From Chrysopilus asiliformis (taxonomy: Eukaryota > Arthropoda > Insecta > Diptera > Rhagionidae): DNA of 64,000 bases. Every line of letters begins with the position of its first letter. The stretch's first letter is position 1. The stretch lies in assembly GCA_964034945.1 (NCBI GenBank), contig OZ035962.1:29278943-29342942 (forward strand), in the 5' to 3' direction. The position numbers and the translations under genes were made by a program. Below are positions 52,725 to 64,000 of this stretch, one piece after another. Below the pieces are notes generated by a model that was not told the origin of the DNA, did not search any database, and saw only the letters and a program-made list of their open reading frames with translations.

Positions 52725-55700
52725 AAATTGACTAAAAAGGGATTTTTTTAGGCGTTGTGTATCAGAAATAAGCGAAATAGATATTATTGTAATTTTTTTA
52801 TGCTTTTATCCCACTTTGATTTCTGATACATATTGTTTTAAAATCCGAATTTTGAAAAACGAATTTATGAATATTTTTCCTATCATCTAAGACCCCACAC
52901 AATACTTGGCATAATCAATTTCTACGGCATGGCGCCTAACAGCCGCCATTTTGTTTTTTTAATTTATGCCTATATACATATATATTGTATTGTTACCACA
53001 GATAAGTATGTGTGCCAAATTTCATGTGGATTTGTGTCGAAATTAGGTTACAAGATTTTACCCTGACAAACAGACAGGCAAAAGGAATAGATTGGGTGCT
53101 TGCAGTTGCAATTTCTATGGAAATTCTTTTTGAAGATTTCATAAAAAGCACCTTTTGACAGTTTAAGCTACTCTTGTATTCCATTCTGGTTTCCCATAAA
53201 AGAGCTTTTCCCTGCAGACCCCTAAAACTTTTATAAATGCTTCCTTTTGATATATCAAATCGAAGCTTTCAATAGTGCGCATGATATCCACCATTCAGAT
53301 TTCAGCCCCTGCACAAAAAAATTCCAGATTCGTGCCAGAAACGAAACGTTACGAAAGTACTACAAAAATTTGTCAATCGAACGTCGAGAACGAACATAAA
53401 CACCTTTGAGAACAAGACAGGAGGACGACATCCGTTGTAAAAAAAAACTCCAGTCTTTTTCGCAGTTAATACTTTTAATAGAAAGGACGTTTCATGATGT
53501 CTCGTTGATGATGTATCGGAAATATAGAAATACTTTTACTTAAGTTTTTTTTTATTTAAAAAAAAGTTTACTAGGAAATTATCTGAACAAAAATACCAAA
53601 GGATTTCGAATGTGTTGAAGTGTTAAATTCCAATCGATTCAAAAGGAAACCGTGCATCTCGGTTAGTGTTGAGATTCTAAGGTATTCAAAAGATTTCCAG
53701 CAAGGATAAAACATTGTAAAGGTGTATTGTGTGTTGTATTGGGAAAGGCGGCTTTCCATTCACGAAAATCTGTCAGTCTTCAACTAGTGAAGTCCTTAGA
53801 ATCTAGTAAAATAAACACAATCCATAGGATTGCATAACCTTAAATTGTGAGAGTCCTGATTAAAGTGATTGTGAATCAACACGAAAAATTTCTAGTGGTT
53901 TTCGATCTATGGTGCAACGTGAAAATTTACGTCGACAGCAAAACGAAAATGTAATCCTTTATAAATGTTTATAGTTTTAAGGAAATACTAATTATCTTGA
54001 ATAATCCTGGATAAAATCATAAATTTAAAAAAAAATATATATTTCATAATTCATGACTGTGCTGATAGTGATTTAGTGGATTTTTTTTATACTTTCCACA
54101 ATCGCCCCTATTTTCATACTGATGTGATTGTATCGTATTTTATTAATATTGTTTTTGTTGTTGTGGTTCATGGTTTCCTCCTATTGTGTCCAAAATCACA
54201 TTAAGGAGAAAAGTTGACAAAAAATGAGGTTCCTTCACTCTATCCGCAGTCGTGCGGAATGAATCTAAAGCAAAGCAGTGGCTCCTAGTAAGTCATTTAT
54301 ATATGGACACAAACCAGTGGCAGCTGGAAATCTCCCTGTCGTGTTTATCCCTAGGGAGGAGGACATCTACCGTCAGGATAACTGAATGACTGACTTTTAT
54401 GAAACAAGCTGCCGTAAAGGAAGATAGACTTCTTCGTTATAATTTTCGTGGTCCTGTATCCTCCGTAGGCATAATGCGAAAAAAAATCACTTCCTGCGAA
54501 ATGCCACGCCATAAATGGATAAATAAATGAAAGGATATACAAGGATCTTCAGAGTGTTTATTTATTTTTCCTCTTTTATTAATATTACGGACATTTTTGC
54601 GGTTTCTGGCTGCGATTTTAATCGTGATAAAAGCTTTCCTAATAATTTTAAATGGAAGACATGTGTAAGAAATCTCATATCTCTGGTTCGTCTCGAGGGA
54701 AATTTTTTAATTAAATTTTTTTCATCCTACAGATTTTTTTTTTAAGGACAAGACAAAAAATCTCTCCAACATTCTGGAAAATCGAATTTTTAGCGTTAAG
54801 AAAATTTGTTGACTTTTTCCATCTAACCATCAACGCCACATTGTAAACTCTGAAGTCAAGGAACCCAACCCGATCCTTGCGTTAGCTTCATGTTTACTGT
54901 GGCCCTACCGCACCTTCCAAGTAGCAGAAATAGGCATATTTTTAGGGAATGTTATAGGCTTTACGAGAAAGAATTGCACAATAGTTTAGATCTCGTCTCG
55001 AATAGGCATAAACTTTCTGCAAAAAAATGTCCCGTGCATATTTTAAGACAATTTTTATGTTATAAAAAAATGTTCGGAAAAAAATGATCTGCGAATGTCC
55101 TTTTAAAGGCAGGCCGCGAAATTATGCCAAATGTATGCATAATCAAAACCTAAAATAAAAGACTTTTTTAAATAGCTATCCGTTTTTGACTGATTTTGTT
55201 AACTGCACGTTGTAGCTTTTTATACATAAAACCGCTTATTGCTTTAATACTTTTTATTTTAATGCACATTAAAAATTTGAATAATTAGAGCAGGGTTACC
55301 ATGTTAAGCGATTTTCCGTGAATTGGATTACGTTTTCGGTTTTCCGACTAAAAGTATACTAAATATGTTAGATGTGTAAGATATGTAAAATATGAATGAA
55401 AATATGGACAATATGATTAATTCAATTTACGAAAAGCGCTGAACTTGGCTAGTAGTACAAAACCTAAGTAGACAATTTTCATTTGCGAGTACTGTTTTGA
55501 AAGATAGTTGAATTTAGCAATTCAAGTCATGAAAATACTGTCAAAAAAAATATGCCGCAGGTGAAAAATTGAGGTGGAGAGGGAGGGGAGGGGGGGGGGG
55601 GAGATTGAAAGGCAAAAATACGCGTGACATATTCAAAGAAAATATTATCTACTTTTAGGCATTTTAAAAAAAAAAAAAAGCTGATTTATTAAAAAAAGAA

Positions 55701-57860
55701 AATTGATTCCAATTCGGACCAATGAAAACCTTTTAGAATTGAACAATAAACGAAAATTCAAGTATAGGTACCCAAGTATTATGCCACAACCGCTAAAATT
55801 TGGTTAGAAATTTCGAATTCAACAATCTGTGCCACCTGGGCTCATCTTATGGCCAATTTTCCAATGAAAATTTTGGCCAAGGCATTCGTTTTTTTAGTCT
55901 TTTACTGAAATACAAGCTGTTGGTTGGACTTTGCATGTTTTTTTTTTCTTTCAACTTTAAAGAAAAACTTTATGGCAAACGTTGGTCTGTTGTTTATTTC
56001 GACTTGACACAAAATACTCTCAAGGCAAATAAAACTTCGAACGGAACCCAAAATAAACTGAAAACTGTGGAAAATTGTGCATGAGGAAGTTTTTCTGAAA
56101 AACTAAGGATTTTCCTATAACATTGTTTCTCACATCGGTATATATTTTTGTTTTGGTTGAGACTTTTTTTGTTGTTTTTTGTTAGAAAGAAGATAAATCT
56201 TCTTGGGTCTTTCCAGTCGCCCAAACGACAAGGGTTCACAAAGATTCATTCTGTCACACACGTACGCAAAGGGGTTTCCTTCTGGGGCCAACTCTTATGG
56301 AGGTTCCCGGGTCCATCCATGTTATGTTCTATGCTGTGATTCGCCATCAGTAACGGATATATTTATATAAGTTAGGGCTACTATTCTCGTACTACCCCCA
56401 TTCAAGTAACATAAAACTTCCCTCATCTAGAAATCACTCTTTTTTTTTTATTGAACCCCCCGAGGACCGATTTTAACCCCAACACCATCACCGACCATAT
56501 AGCCATCATAATCATTCCCTTAGCCTATACTATTCGACGATGTTTGACGGGAGAAAAGAGAGGGGAGATTCTTTAAATTTATTCACCACAACCCCTCACC
56601 CAACCACCCATCTACCATGTGTTTCTTTGCCGATATACAGATATAGGCATTTTTTTCTTCGTAGTTCCTACAAAAGTCATCTTTCGATGTAACAAAATAT
56701 ATACGCTTAGATATACCTATATATTTTTTTACTGTCCCCTTGTATCATCTAATAAATCGTCGTGTTAGAATAAAATGTACAACAGAGACGTGAAATTGTA
56801 TCCGCATCACTTTTCCATCCTTCGCTTATTTTCGCCAAGTTAGCTCTAGAATTTTCATCTTATATGTCTTTTCCGAAAAACGACAAATATCCAGTGGGAA
56901 CGGGTAGCGGGAAATCACTGAAACAACAAGGAAATATAACGGTACGAAAGGAGTTAGGGATAAAAGCGAAAAATTCGCTTCACTATTGGGTTTTCAGTGA
57001 TGGGTTTGAGTTGTCATATATCATATATGTATATAAATGAGTATTTCATACAGAATAGTAACTATATGCTCACTCATATGGCAATAACAAATAAAAAGAT
57101 GTCTATATCAAAAAATATGTGCAATCCCTTTCTATGCCGCGGTAGCCATAAATTCGATATATGTTAAGATATTATATTCCCTACATATTTTTATCAACGA
57201 GAAAACGAAAAAGATATGAGTGTGAAAATACCCTTGCAGCCCCCCTTCTGTCCTCTACACAGAGTTATAAATTCGCCATAAGAAAATGTCGGAAAAAATT
57301 TTGTGTCACTTACACAAGAAGTTTCAAAATACAACAAACAGTTTTCGACCTTAACTTTTTCGTTTGACGTTGAAACGATTTGTCGAAAATAAATTACCAG
57401 AACAAGAAAATGTGTAAAAAAGATACAATTTCTTATGGTACACATTTCTTTTACTCATACCCAACAAAATTTAAAAAAAAAATTCTTCGAATTTCAGAGA
57501 ATTCGATAAAAGTTCTATCAAATTCCTGGTATTGGAAGAAATTTGAATCTTTCAATTTGATATTAATCCCAATTTATGGAATTCCTACTAATTTGTATTT
57601 ATATTGTGTCGAACATACTTTTGGTTGAAAATTGAGTTTGGGAAACATAAAATTTTTTCACGCGATTAAAAGTTTGAAAAATCATACAAACATGAATTAA
57701 CTTCATAAACATTTTACAAATTTAGGATGATATCAACCGTTTATGCGATATCAACAGCAAACAATTTTCCTAAATTATAAAGAGGGGTCCAGAACTCAGA
57801 ATTGCGATCTTTTCCAAATGTCACGTTAAATTTTTGGGGGGAGAGAGGGTCTCTGAGTAA
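52725..57860. other. Five-kilobase unassigned AT-rich region
   Basis: No gene recognised. Visible items are a repeat-like phrase ATGTGTGCCAAATTTCATGT with CAAACAGACAGG near 53010-53080 (typical of degraded dispersed repeats), a purine-rich G tract at 55571-55607 followed by ACGCGTGACATATTC, and many frames of 60-94 codons without motifs. Small unannotated elements may remain. Confidence 0.4.
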
Positions 57861-57869
57861 ATTCCACAT

Positions 57870-58115
57870 AAATAATCTCAAAAAACTTTGATTTAAAATT
57901 AAATACAAAATGACTAAAAAAGATTTTTTTTTAAATTCGAGAAATTTTTTTTGAAAAAAAAACTGTTTTTAAAAAAATATACTAAAAAAAAAATTTTTTT
58001 GAGCGCTGTATATAAGAAAAAACCGAGATAAGTGCATAAAAAATAAAATAAATATCAAAAAAAAAATTTTTTGGTTTTTTTTTGGGTTTTTATTTTTAAA
58101 AAACCTTTTTTTAAT
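57870..58115. repeat. A/T homopolymer-rich block
   Basis: Alternating runs of 7-10 A and T dominate, with GAGCGCTGTATATAAG in the middle. It is low complexity and may hide an old repeat related to 52725-52850 (shared TGTAT...GAAA...AAGTG-like text). Confidence 0.6.
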
Positions 58116-58118
58116 ATT

Positions 58119-58612
58119 CAGCCCTATTCCCGTGACCGGCGGGACGTGTATACACCACGCAAGTTTTATCTCGATCGAATGAAATTTTCTTATTCTAGTA
58201 GACGTAGAAACGCAGTTTTATTCAGCCCCGCGCTGACTATTTTGACAGTTTTGCTGATTTGATACGCATGAAGTTTTATTTGTTCAATTAAATGATTGTA
58301 CTGCGTCTAGTTAGTTTTTCCTGACCTTCAAAACTTATATTTAGTTAAAATTCATTGAATGTATAAATAAAATTCACATTTTTATTCAAACTTTCTATTT
58401 AATTGATTGGTCCCGCAACGATTTACTCGCGGGAAATAAATGTGTGGAAAAGTCAAAACATTCGCGGGTGCGTTTAGTGTAATGCCGAGAGTAAAACGTT
58501 TTCAGCACCACGGTACACGCCGGGACAATTGCGTTTAGCAGAATGCAAATTGTCTGCGGGAAACGCCAAATCCCGCGGCGTACACGTCCCGCCGGTTACG
58601 GGAATAGGGCTG
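58119..58612. mobile_element. 494-bp inverted-repeat element with CAGCCCTATTCCCG ends
   Basis: The left CAGCCCTATTCCCGTGACCG and right CGGTTACGGGAATAGGGCTG are inverted repeats with one mismatch in 20. They extend through GGCGGGACGTGTA. ATT borders both sides (58116-58118 and 58613-58615), like the 492-bp element at 20219, though the interiors differ. The right half holds further GC-rich palindromic motifs (GCGGGAAACGCC, TCCCGCGG). It is non-coding. Confidence 0.8.
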
Positions 58613-58680
58613 ATTATTATTTGTAACCAACGCTTCATTCGATTTTTTAGAAGATACATTACTCTTCTAGTTTCATTAAA

Positions 58681-59206
58681 AAACATAACAAAAGCTATAA
58701 TTGCCAATCTGGCAATCATTGGAGACCCGTATGGTGATATTCGTATCAAAATTCGAACAGTTATACCAAAATTCCACTTTGAAGTCAAACTTTCCAATAA
58801 GATTTTTTTAAATTCACTCCAATCGGATTTTGATGTATGGGAGTTTTATGTAGAATCATATCCTAAACAACTTTTGTTCTTGGACTTTTTTGATAAGATG
58901 CACCGTTTTTGAGGTATTCGCAAAAAACGTTTTCGTTCGTATGGGGGGTACCCCCCCCTAATGGTCCATTTTTGCCCGTTAACGAACTTAGCCTCGCATT
59001 TTACGAAAAACGGATCTGTGCAAAATTTCAAGTCTCTAGCGCCCGCAATCCGCGCCACAGACGGACGGACATGCAAAGTTCAATTTTTTTTATCATTCTA
59101 AACACACTGGTATAATTCATTTTTTTGTGCGATGACGGGATCTTGGCGTTACAAACGGTAAGGCAAAGTTAATATACCCTTTGGTTTCACCATACGGGTA
59201 TAAAAA
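58681..59206 (+). repeat. Mini-me-like repeat, family M1, best copy
   Basis: Order: AACATAACAAAAGCTATAAT; palindrome ATTGCCAATCTGGCAAT; AGACCCGTATGGTGATATTC; TTTTGATGTATGGGAGTTTT; AAGATGCACCGTTTTTGAGG; a G and C run near 58945; TTCAAGTCTCTAGCGCCCGC; a short GACGGACGGAC array at 59060; ATCATTCTAAACACACTGGT; ACAAACGGTAAGGCAAAG. The terminal hairpin is TATACCC ... GGGTATA. The motif ACCCGTATGGTGA near the start is inverted relative to TCACCATACGGGT at the end. Frames of 107 and 127 codons crossing it are accidental. Confidence 0.82.
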
Positions 59207-59339
59207 TCGCGAAAGGACCCCCGTTAAAACGTTTATGAGTTGCGACCCACAGGTTGGTAACTCACGGTTTTAAAGCATTTTTTTGCAATATGAAAATTTT
59301 TTTTATCGGCTTTTGTTCTGTAGTCCTAGAGAGGCAGGT

Positions 59340-59900
59340 TGAAATATTAACGTTTGTACTTCTGTAAAGGGTGGTTAAATTTTAAGGGCCGATGTTGAAT
59401 GTGAACCACACCTAAACGTCAAGTTTTTTTCTGCATTTCATTTGACATTTCTCAATTTCAGACTAACTCAATTTGAACCATGGAAATATACACAATCGAG
59501 CAACGCGTTAAAGTTATTCAGGCTTATTATGAAAATGGGCGTTCAAATCAAAATGCTGCTTTTGCTGCAAAATTTGAAATTTTCACTTTTGTACTTTTGT
59601 GTAAAAAATTACTCATAAGTGTAATTATCGTTGTTAAATTTGGTAAGGCTGGGCCTTCTCGCCATCGTCGCATAATCTCAGCGGGGAAGGAACGAGAGCA
59701 GTGGGGAGTAGTGAGTCTTTTGAGCCAACTACGCTGACGCGGTCGATGGTAAGTTGTGCTAGAAACGGGAATCGTTCTGCGGAACAAGAACGTGAGATAC
59801 GGAAGTTAGGACGAGAACTTTATATAAGCAACATCGGGCATGGAGTTAAATATTTTAAAAGATGTTTGAGAAATACAAAAAGAAAAATGAAGCTGAAAAC
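59340..59900 (+). pseudogene. N-terminal fragment of a DUF4817-type transposase
   Basis: MEIYTIEQRVKVIQAYYENG (from 59480) followed by RSNQNA matches the opening helix-turn-helix of a widespread insect group of Tc1/mariner-like transposases (DUF4817). After RSNQNAAFAAKF the frame departs from the family. There is no DDE domain; the following text to about 59900 is degraded. The upstream text AAAGGGTGGTTAAATTTTAA near 59365 looks like the terminal repeat of such an element. No right end was found. Confidence 0.55.
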
Positions 59901-59922
59901 TTTAGTCAAAAATTAAGCTTAA

Positions 59923-60152
59923 CCCTCTAGCCGGAATGGCCGACAAAAGGGGGGCTTCAGGGAATTCGCTTGTTTATAACGGGTAACAATTTTAATCGCC
60001 GGAAATCGCCGAACGTGTTACACTGACTTTTGTAACTTATCACTTTACATGCTGGAAAAATTTTAGTCCTGTACGTTGTCTTGGTTACGGTCTGTCGCAA
60101 GTTGAAAGTCATATTTTGGTGAATTTTTTTCGGAAATATTCCGGTTAGAGGG
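59923..60152. mobile_element. 230-bp piggyBac-like MITE, copy 2
   Basis: TTAA at 59919-59922 and 60153-60156 flanks ends CCCTCTAGCCGGAAT and ATTCCGGTTAGAGGG. The interior matches copy 1 at 42078-42308 along its length (for example GGGCTTCAGGGAATTCGCTT and CTTGGTTACGGTCTGTCGCA), with few changes. Confidence 0.9.
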
Positions 60153-60156
60153 TTAA

Positions 60157-61235
60157 CTTTGCTTCCTTTCAAAAAGCTGTAACCTGAAATCCACTCTACC
60201 GATTGCCCTGAAATATTGGCTTATGTGTGAACGCCACCAAAAAGGAAGAAGAAAAGTTTTTGATAGGTTTCGTTTTTCAGTTCCGCTTTTAAGCTCCCTA
60301 AAAGTTAAAATATCCCCTCTCTAAATTAAAATTTTTTTCCAAGATGCGTTATTGTTTTTTCTCGGGATTACAGCCACATGGCAAAAAATAAGAAAAATCG
60401 TTGTAATGTTAAGATTAAAAAAAAAAATTCAACACACAAAACAAATTTTCAATTACAATGAGAGCGAAAAAACCACCTACAACAAACAATTTTTCCTCGC
60501 GGCCTCAAAAATTATTAAATTACTTCTTGGTGAGTAGAGAAAACCATTTTCAATCTGCCACACGCACTCCGTATTTAAGAATTTACGGATATTTTGGGTA
60601 AAGCAGAAAATATCTTCCATCTTACATTTTGGGTATATCAAAAGACTTTTCAAAAGATGCTGACACTGAACTGCAATCACTGCAGAAAATTCAATTTCAA
60701 GGAAAATCCCCAACAATGATTTCGAGTGTTTCTAGAAAGCTTTTCTCTGTCACATCAATGTGTCAAAAGAAGAGATTTTCTACTCGAGTGTTCTCACTTC
60801 TTTGATTTTTCTCCACGAATCTACAATAAGAATTTATTGGATAAGAAATCACTTTTTATTGACTATTGATGTCGAATGTCAAATAAATTTGTGAAGATCA
60901 ATATTCTGAGATTTATTACAAATTGTCAATTTTTAGTACAAAAAGTCAACTTTTGTAGAGATTACCAGAAATATGAGATAAGTACCTATTAATTACGAAA
61001 AGCAATCGTCAACTATCTTGGATGAGATGTGCAAAGCGAATTTTTATCGGAATTCCAATTTAAACACAATCTAAAGAGATTTATCTGTTCGAATTGGACT
61101 TTTGTGTATGGGAAATTAATGTAAAATTATTTCTCGTAATGGAACGTGAAGGGTGGAGAGTAGATGTTAATATGGTCAGGTCTTTCCGTTGGACATATGG
61201 CCGGGGGAAGAAAAAGAGAGATAAAATTTTAAAAA
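60157..61235. other. Unassigned AT-rich sequence
   Basis: No coding or repeat features recognised. The phrase CTACCGATTGCCCTGAAATA near 60195 is reminiscent of the Helitron unit text but isolated. Confidence 0.45.
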
Positions 61236-61239
61236 GTAT

Positions 61240-61712
61240 TCCTCTGTAATATTTAGTTTCGGGAAAAATATGTAAAAAAAATATTTTTTCAAATATCTCG
61301 AGAACTATTAAAGATATGTAAAAAGCATTAAAGGAAAAAATGTAGGAAATTTCTTTTTATTCGAATTTGGTTATATGCATTTTTTTCTCAAAAGTGTATA
61401 GTTTTCGAGAAATTCCAAAAAACTTAATTTTTTTTCAAATATCTTATGAACCGTTAGAGATACAAAAAAAACCGTTACAGAAAAAAATTTAGAATATTTT
61501 CTATCCTTTAAACTTCGTTTAAATTCGAGAAACTTTCAAAAAATTGTATATTTTCAAAAGAAAGAGGTACCCTTCATAACTAACGTTACGCTTCCAAAAG
61601 TTGATAGAAAACTCATTCACAAAAAATTTCAATTCGCTAGCTCAACGCGTTTTGGAGTTATTTAAGATATGTAAAACAGACAGACCGACAGACAGATGCA
61701 CGGACATTCTCA
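61240..61712 (-). repeat. GTCY-array dispersed repeat, family M3, reverse copy
   Basis: AATATCTCGAGAACTATTAA, AACCGTTAGAGATAC and AGAGGTACCCTTCATAACTA lead to ACGTTACGCTTCCAAAAGTT. TTCGCTAGCTCAACGCG follows, then a short GACAGACCGACAGACAG array at 61678-61698. Same order as the copy at 5640-6222. Confidence 0.7.
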
Positions 61713-62137
61713 TAATTTTGCCGGAAACGGATTTCGTACTTATCGGAAACTTTCTATCTCCCCCCGTTTTCGAGTCGGTCTCCGTCATGAATACAATACT
61801 TTCCTCTATTGCATCGGAAAAGAAAAAAATTGAAAGAGACCGTTTCCGAGAAAATAAGAAAAAATTATTTTAGAAAATTACTGCTCAGGTAAAAGGTAAA
61901 CAACCGATTTAATTTAATTTTTCTGTTTTATGTATACGAGGAACGGAATGAGAGAACTTCGATTTTCACCTCCGCAGGCAAGCGTTTTGAGTTTGGAACC
62001 AAATTCTAGTTTTTAGGCATTTTTAGGAAAATAAAAATTTGAGGACAATTTTTGCAGTCTTCGATTTCCGATAGGTCCCTAATATTTAGGGAACAGACCC
62101 TGCTCCCCCAAGCTGTTTTCTAAATGTTCTCATCTGT

Positions 62138-62290
62138 TAAGGGGGCTGTCGATAGAATACGTCACGATAATTATTGGCTTTCCGGAATCTCCGCCTTCCT
62201 GTTTCGTCCCGTTTTGTTAAGATTTTTGTAACGAAAGACTACCACGCAGGCTCCCCTGCTAAATGTCTGACACTTTTTCTAAACAACCCC
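62138..62290. mobile_element. Small MITE of the GGGGCTGT family
   Basis: The left GGGGGCTGTCGATAGAATAC and ACGTCACGATAATTATTGG match the segment at 33883. The right part CTGACACTTTTTCTAAACAA and CCCC resembles the reverse complement of the left end but is decayed. About 150 bases, like the copy at 31975-32124. Confidence 0.5.
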
Positions 62291-63450
62291 GAAAAACTTC
62301 CTGAAGCTCAAACCGTACCGCAACAAATGACTTAATAGAGATTACGCAAAAAGATTTTCCGGTGCATTGTTATCTTAGAGTTTTCAACTGGAAAATCTAA
62401 AATGTAAATAAAAAACATGGTATTTACTCTTCCAGACGTATATACATATAATTTACAATTTGAATTATAAAGAAAAAAAAATATTTTTTACGACGCTTCG
62501 TTGATATAAACTTTGTTTTTCACCAATTTAACATATCTATTGATAGCATTTTATCCATGTTTATGTGAAAAATATTATCAATTTATTGTACATGGATCAG
62601 AAAAGAAGGAATTCTTTTTCTGATTCCTCGATTTTTTGCATTTTTTTACATTCATTAGTGAAAAAATTCCTGAGAAAATCAAATCTTTCTTTGAAGAACA
62701 AATACGAATACAAGGTACCATAATAATATACGATCGATCTGAAATCAGAAAGCCAAATGGTCCTTTCAAAAATTTATTTGGATTTTGTTTATCTTTTTTA
62801 TCTGTTTGTTATATCTGAATAAACGTTTATATATTCAAGAGAAATTCAATTTATCAAGTTATGTATCAATGGATGTAAAAAGACGAAGAAGAAACTTCAG
62901 CAACATAAACATCACCAACAACAGAACCAACAGAGAGAAAAAACTCAACATGAAATGAACTTTCAATAATTTTGTGTAACAATTCGCAGAAGTAATAAGA
63001 AAAAAAGCCCTAAAAAGTCGAAACGTCTACGAAAAACTTGTAATCATAAATAAATCAAATTGAAGCATAATAATATACAACGATGTATAAAGCTATGCTT
63101 ATGTTTATTTTTTTTGCATCCCCCAGTGATTAGTTCCTCCCTGGGCTTTTGAAGTCGGACTTTATTAAAGTAATTTTTTGTTAATCAAGCAACGAAAATG
63201 TATCTTATGATATTGATTATGAAGGTATCCAAGGAAATTTGTATTATTGAAAAAGTTGTTGTATTGTTACGATTTGAAATAAGTTGTTTTTCCAATCAAA
63301 ATAAATGTCTTCTGATCAATGATTGTCTCAGGCAAACAAAATTAGAAAGAATTGAGCCATTTTCAGCAGAAATACTCGAGTGATTTATGTTCAACGGATA
63401 ATAATTGAAAAAATAATTTAAAGCATATTTAAAGTTCAGTAATTTTAATA
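62291..63450. other. Unassigned AT-rich sequence
   Basis: No gene or repeat end recognised. Opposite frames of 60 and 63 codons overlap at 62578-62818 without motifs. Confidence 0.45.
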
Positions 63451-63452
63451 CA

Positions 63453-63573
63453 GGCATTCCTTGATTTTCGTGTAACCAAATTGTGCCATATTGCGCGTGG
63501 TCGTATATTGTCGTATATTGCAATTATATTGACGTAACGTCGTATATTGAAAAGTCATATATCAAGGTCTTGT
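63453..63573. mobile_element. Possible Tigger-like mini element
   Basis: CAGGCATTCCTTGATTTTCG after TA resembles pogo/Tigger ends. About 120 bases on, TATATCAAGGTCTTG gives a weak inverted partner (CAAGACCTTGATATA). GTCGTATATTG occurs three times inside (63491-63550). Confidence 0.4.
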
Positions 63574-64000
63574 CATTTTTCTTTATCATTATTTATGTAT
63601 GACAATTTTGAAAATTAATAGAAGTTGTCTAGGAGTCTGACAACTCCCAAAAGTCAGTGATTGAAGTACATTCGAGGAGTAAAGAGGTCATGTGAGTGGA
63701 GAGTCGGTGAGACCGAAATAAATTGTTTTGTTTTGAGAAAAGTGCATTTTCAATATTACATATACAGAAGTAAATTTGTTTTATGTATTGCAAAATTTGG
63801 AATAAATTTTAAGTTTCATGAATAAAAATTTCAAAAAAAAAAAAAATAAGAAAATGCAACGTTGAATATCAAATTTTTGACAAGGAACAAAACATTGAGT
63901 GTCATACTTAAAAACAAGCTTTCTTCATATCAGATGATTGAGTTTTTTTTTTTTTAAACCTCCCTTTCCTACAACGCATGCTCTTAAAATAAATGTATAG
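63574..64000. other. Unassigned AT-rich end of window
   Basis: Nothing recognised except poly-A and poly-T runs near 63835 and 63945. Confidence 0.45.

Noticed and set aside
58474..58912. 107- and 127-codon frames across 58474-58912
   Set aside because: They run over the right half of an inverted-repeat element and into an M1 repeat, both non-coding.

Overview
This window reads as AT-rich nuclear DNA of an insect. The transposon families present (mariner, pogo, hAT, piggyBac, PIF/Harbinger, Helitron, a Crypton-type tyrosine recombinase) and the absence of operons, ribosome-binding sites or dense coding rule out a prokaryote. Dispersed repeats that combine (GTCY)n arrays with a TATACCC...GGGTATA terminal hairpin resemble the mini-me type repeats described in flies, so a dipteran is my best guess. 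That is an inference, not a proof. I found no host gene exon, tRNA, rRNA or CRISPR array that I could defend.

The window is a gene desert filled with decayed, often nested, mobile elements. From 1 to 12.3 kb there are several miniature inverted-repeat elements (MITEs), a complete non-autonomous hAT with 8-bp target duplication (6327-7149), a foldback inserted in a mini-me-like repeat (9121-9351), and two adjacent piggyBac-like TTAA elements (11295-12292). From 13.4 to 15.4 kb a TTAA-flanked element contains a PIF/Harbinger remnant. From 23.3 to 26.4 kb a 1.1-kb MITE is split by about 1.9 kb carrying a broken Crypton-type tyrosine recombinase and a GC-rich palindromic block. From 29 to 32.3 kb lie a reverse-strand Helitron, a deleted pogo element with perfect 25-bp ends, and two small MITEs.

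From 33.9 to 42.3 kb there is a 300-bp TCACTCTC microsatellite, a 0.7-kb inverted-repeat element, a second copy of a 272-bp MITE, a short Helitron and a 231-bp TTAA MITE. At 45111-46384 is a full-length mariner with nearly identical ends and exact TA flanks. Its transposase frame is broken only around the third catalytic Asp motif. At 49082-52081 two Helitrons sit head to tail, the first expanded by internal 163-bp repeats and carrying a second copy of the 23-kb MITE. The last 6 kb holds a 494-bp inverted-repeat element, another mini-me-like repeat, a transposase N-terminal fragment and the second TTAA MITE.

No element appears autonomous: every transposase seen is truncated or frameshifted. 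Long stretches between elements (for example 15.3-19.5, 21.2-23.3, 42.3-45.1, 46.4-49.1 and 52.7-57.8 kb) show only AT-rich sequence with chance reading frames. All calls come from reading the sequence by eye, so element ends are exact only where a target duplication is stated.
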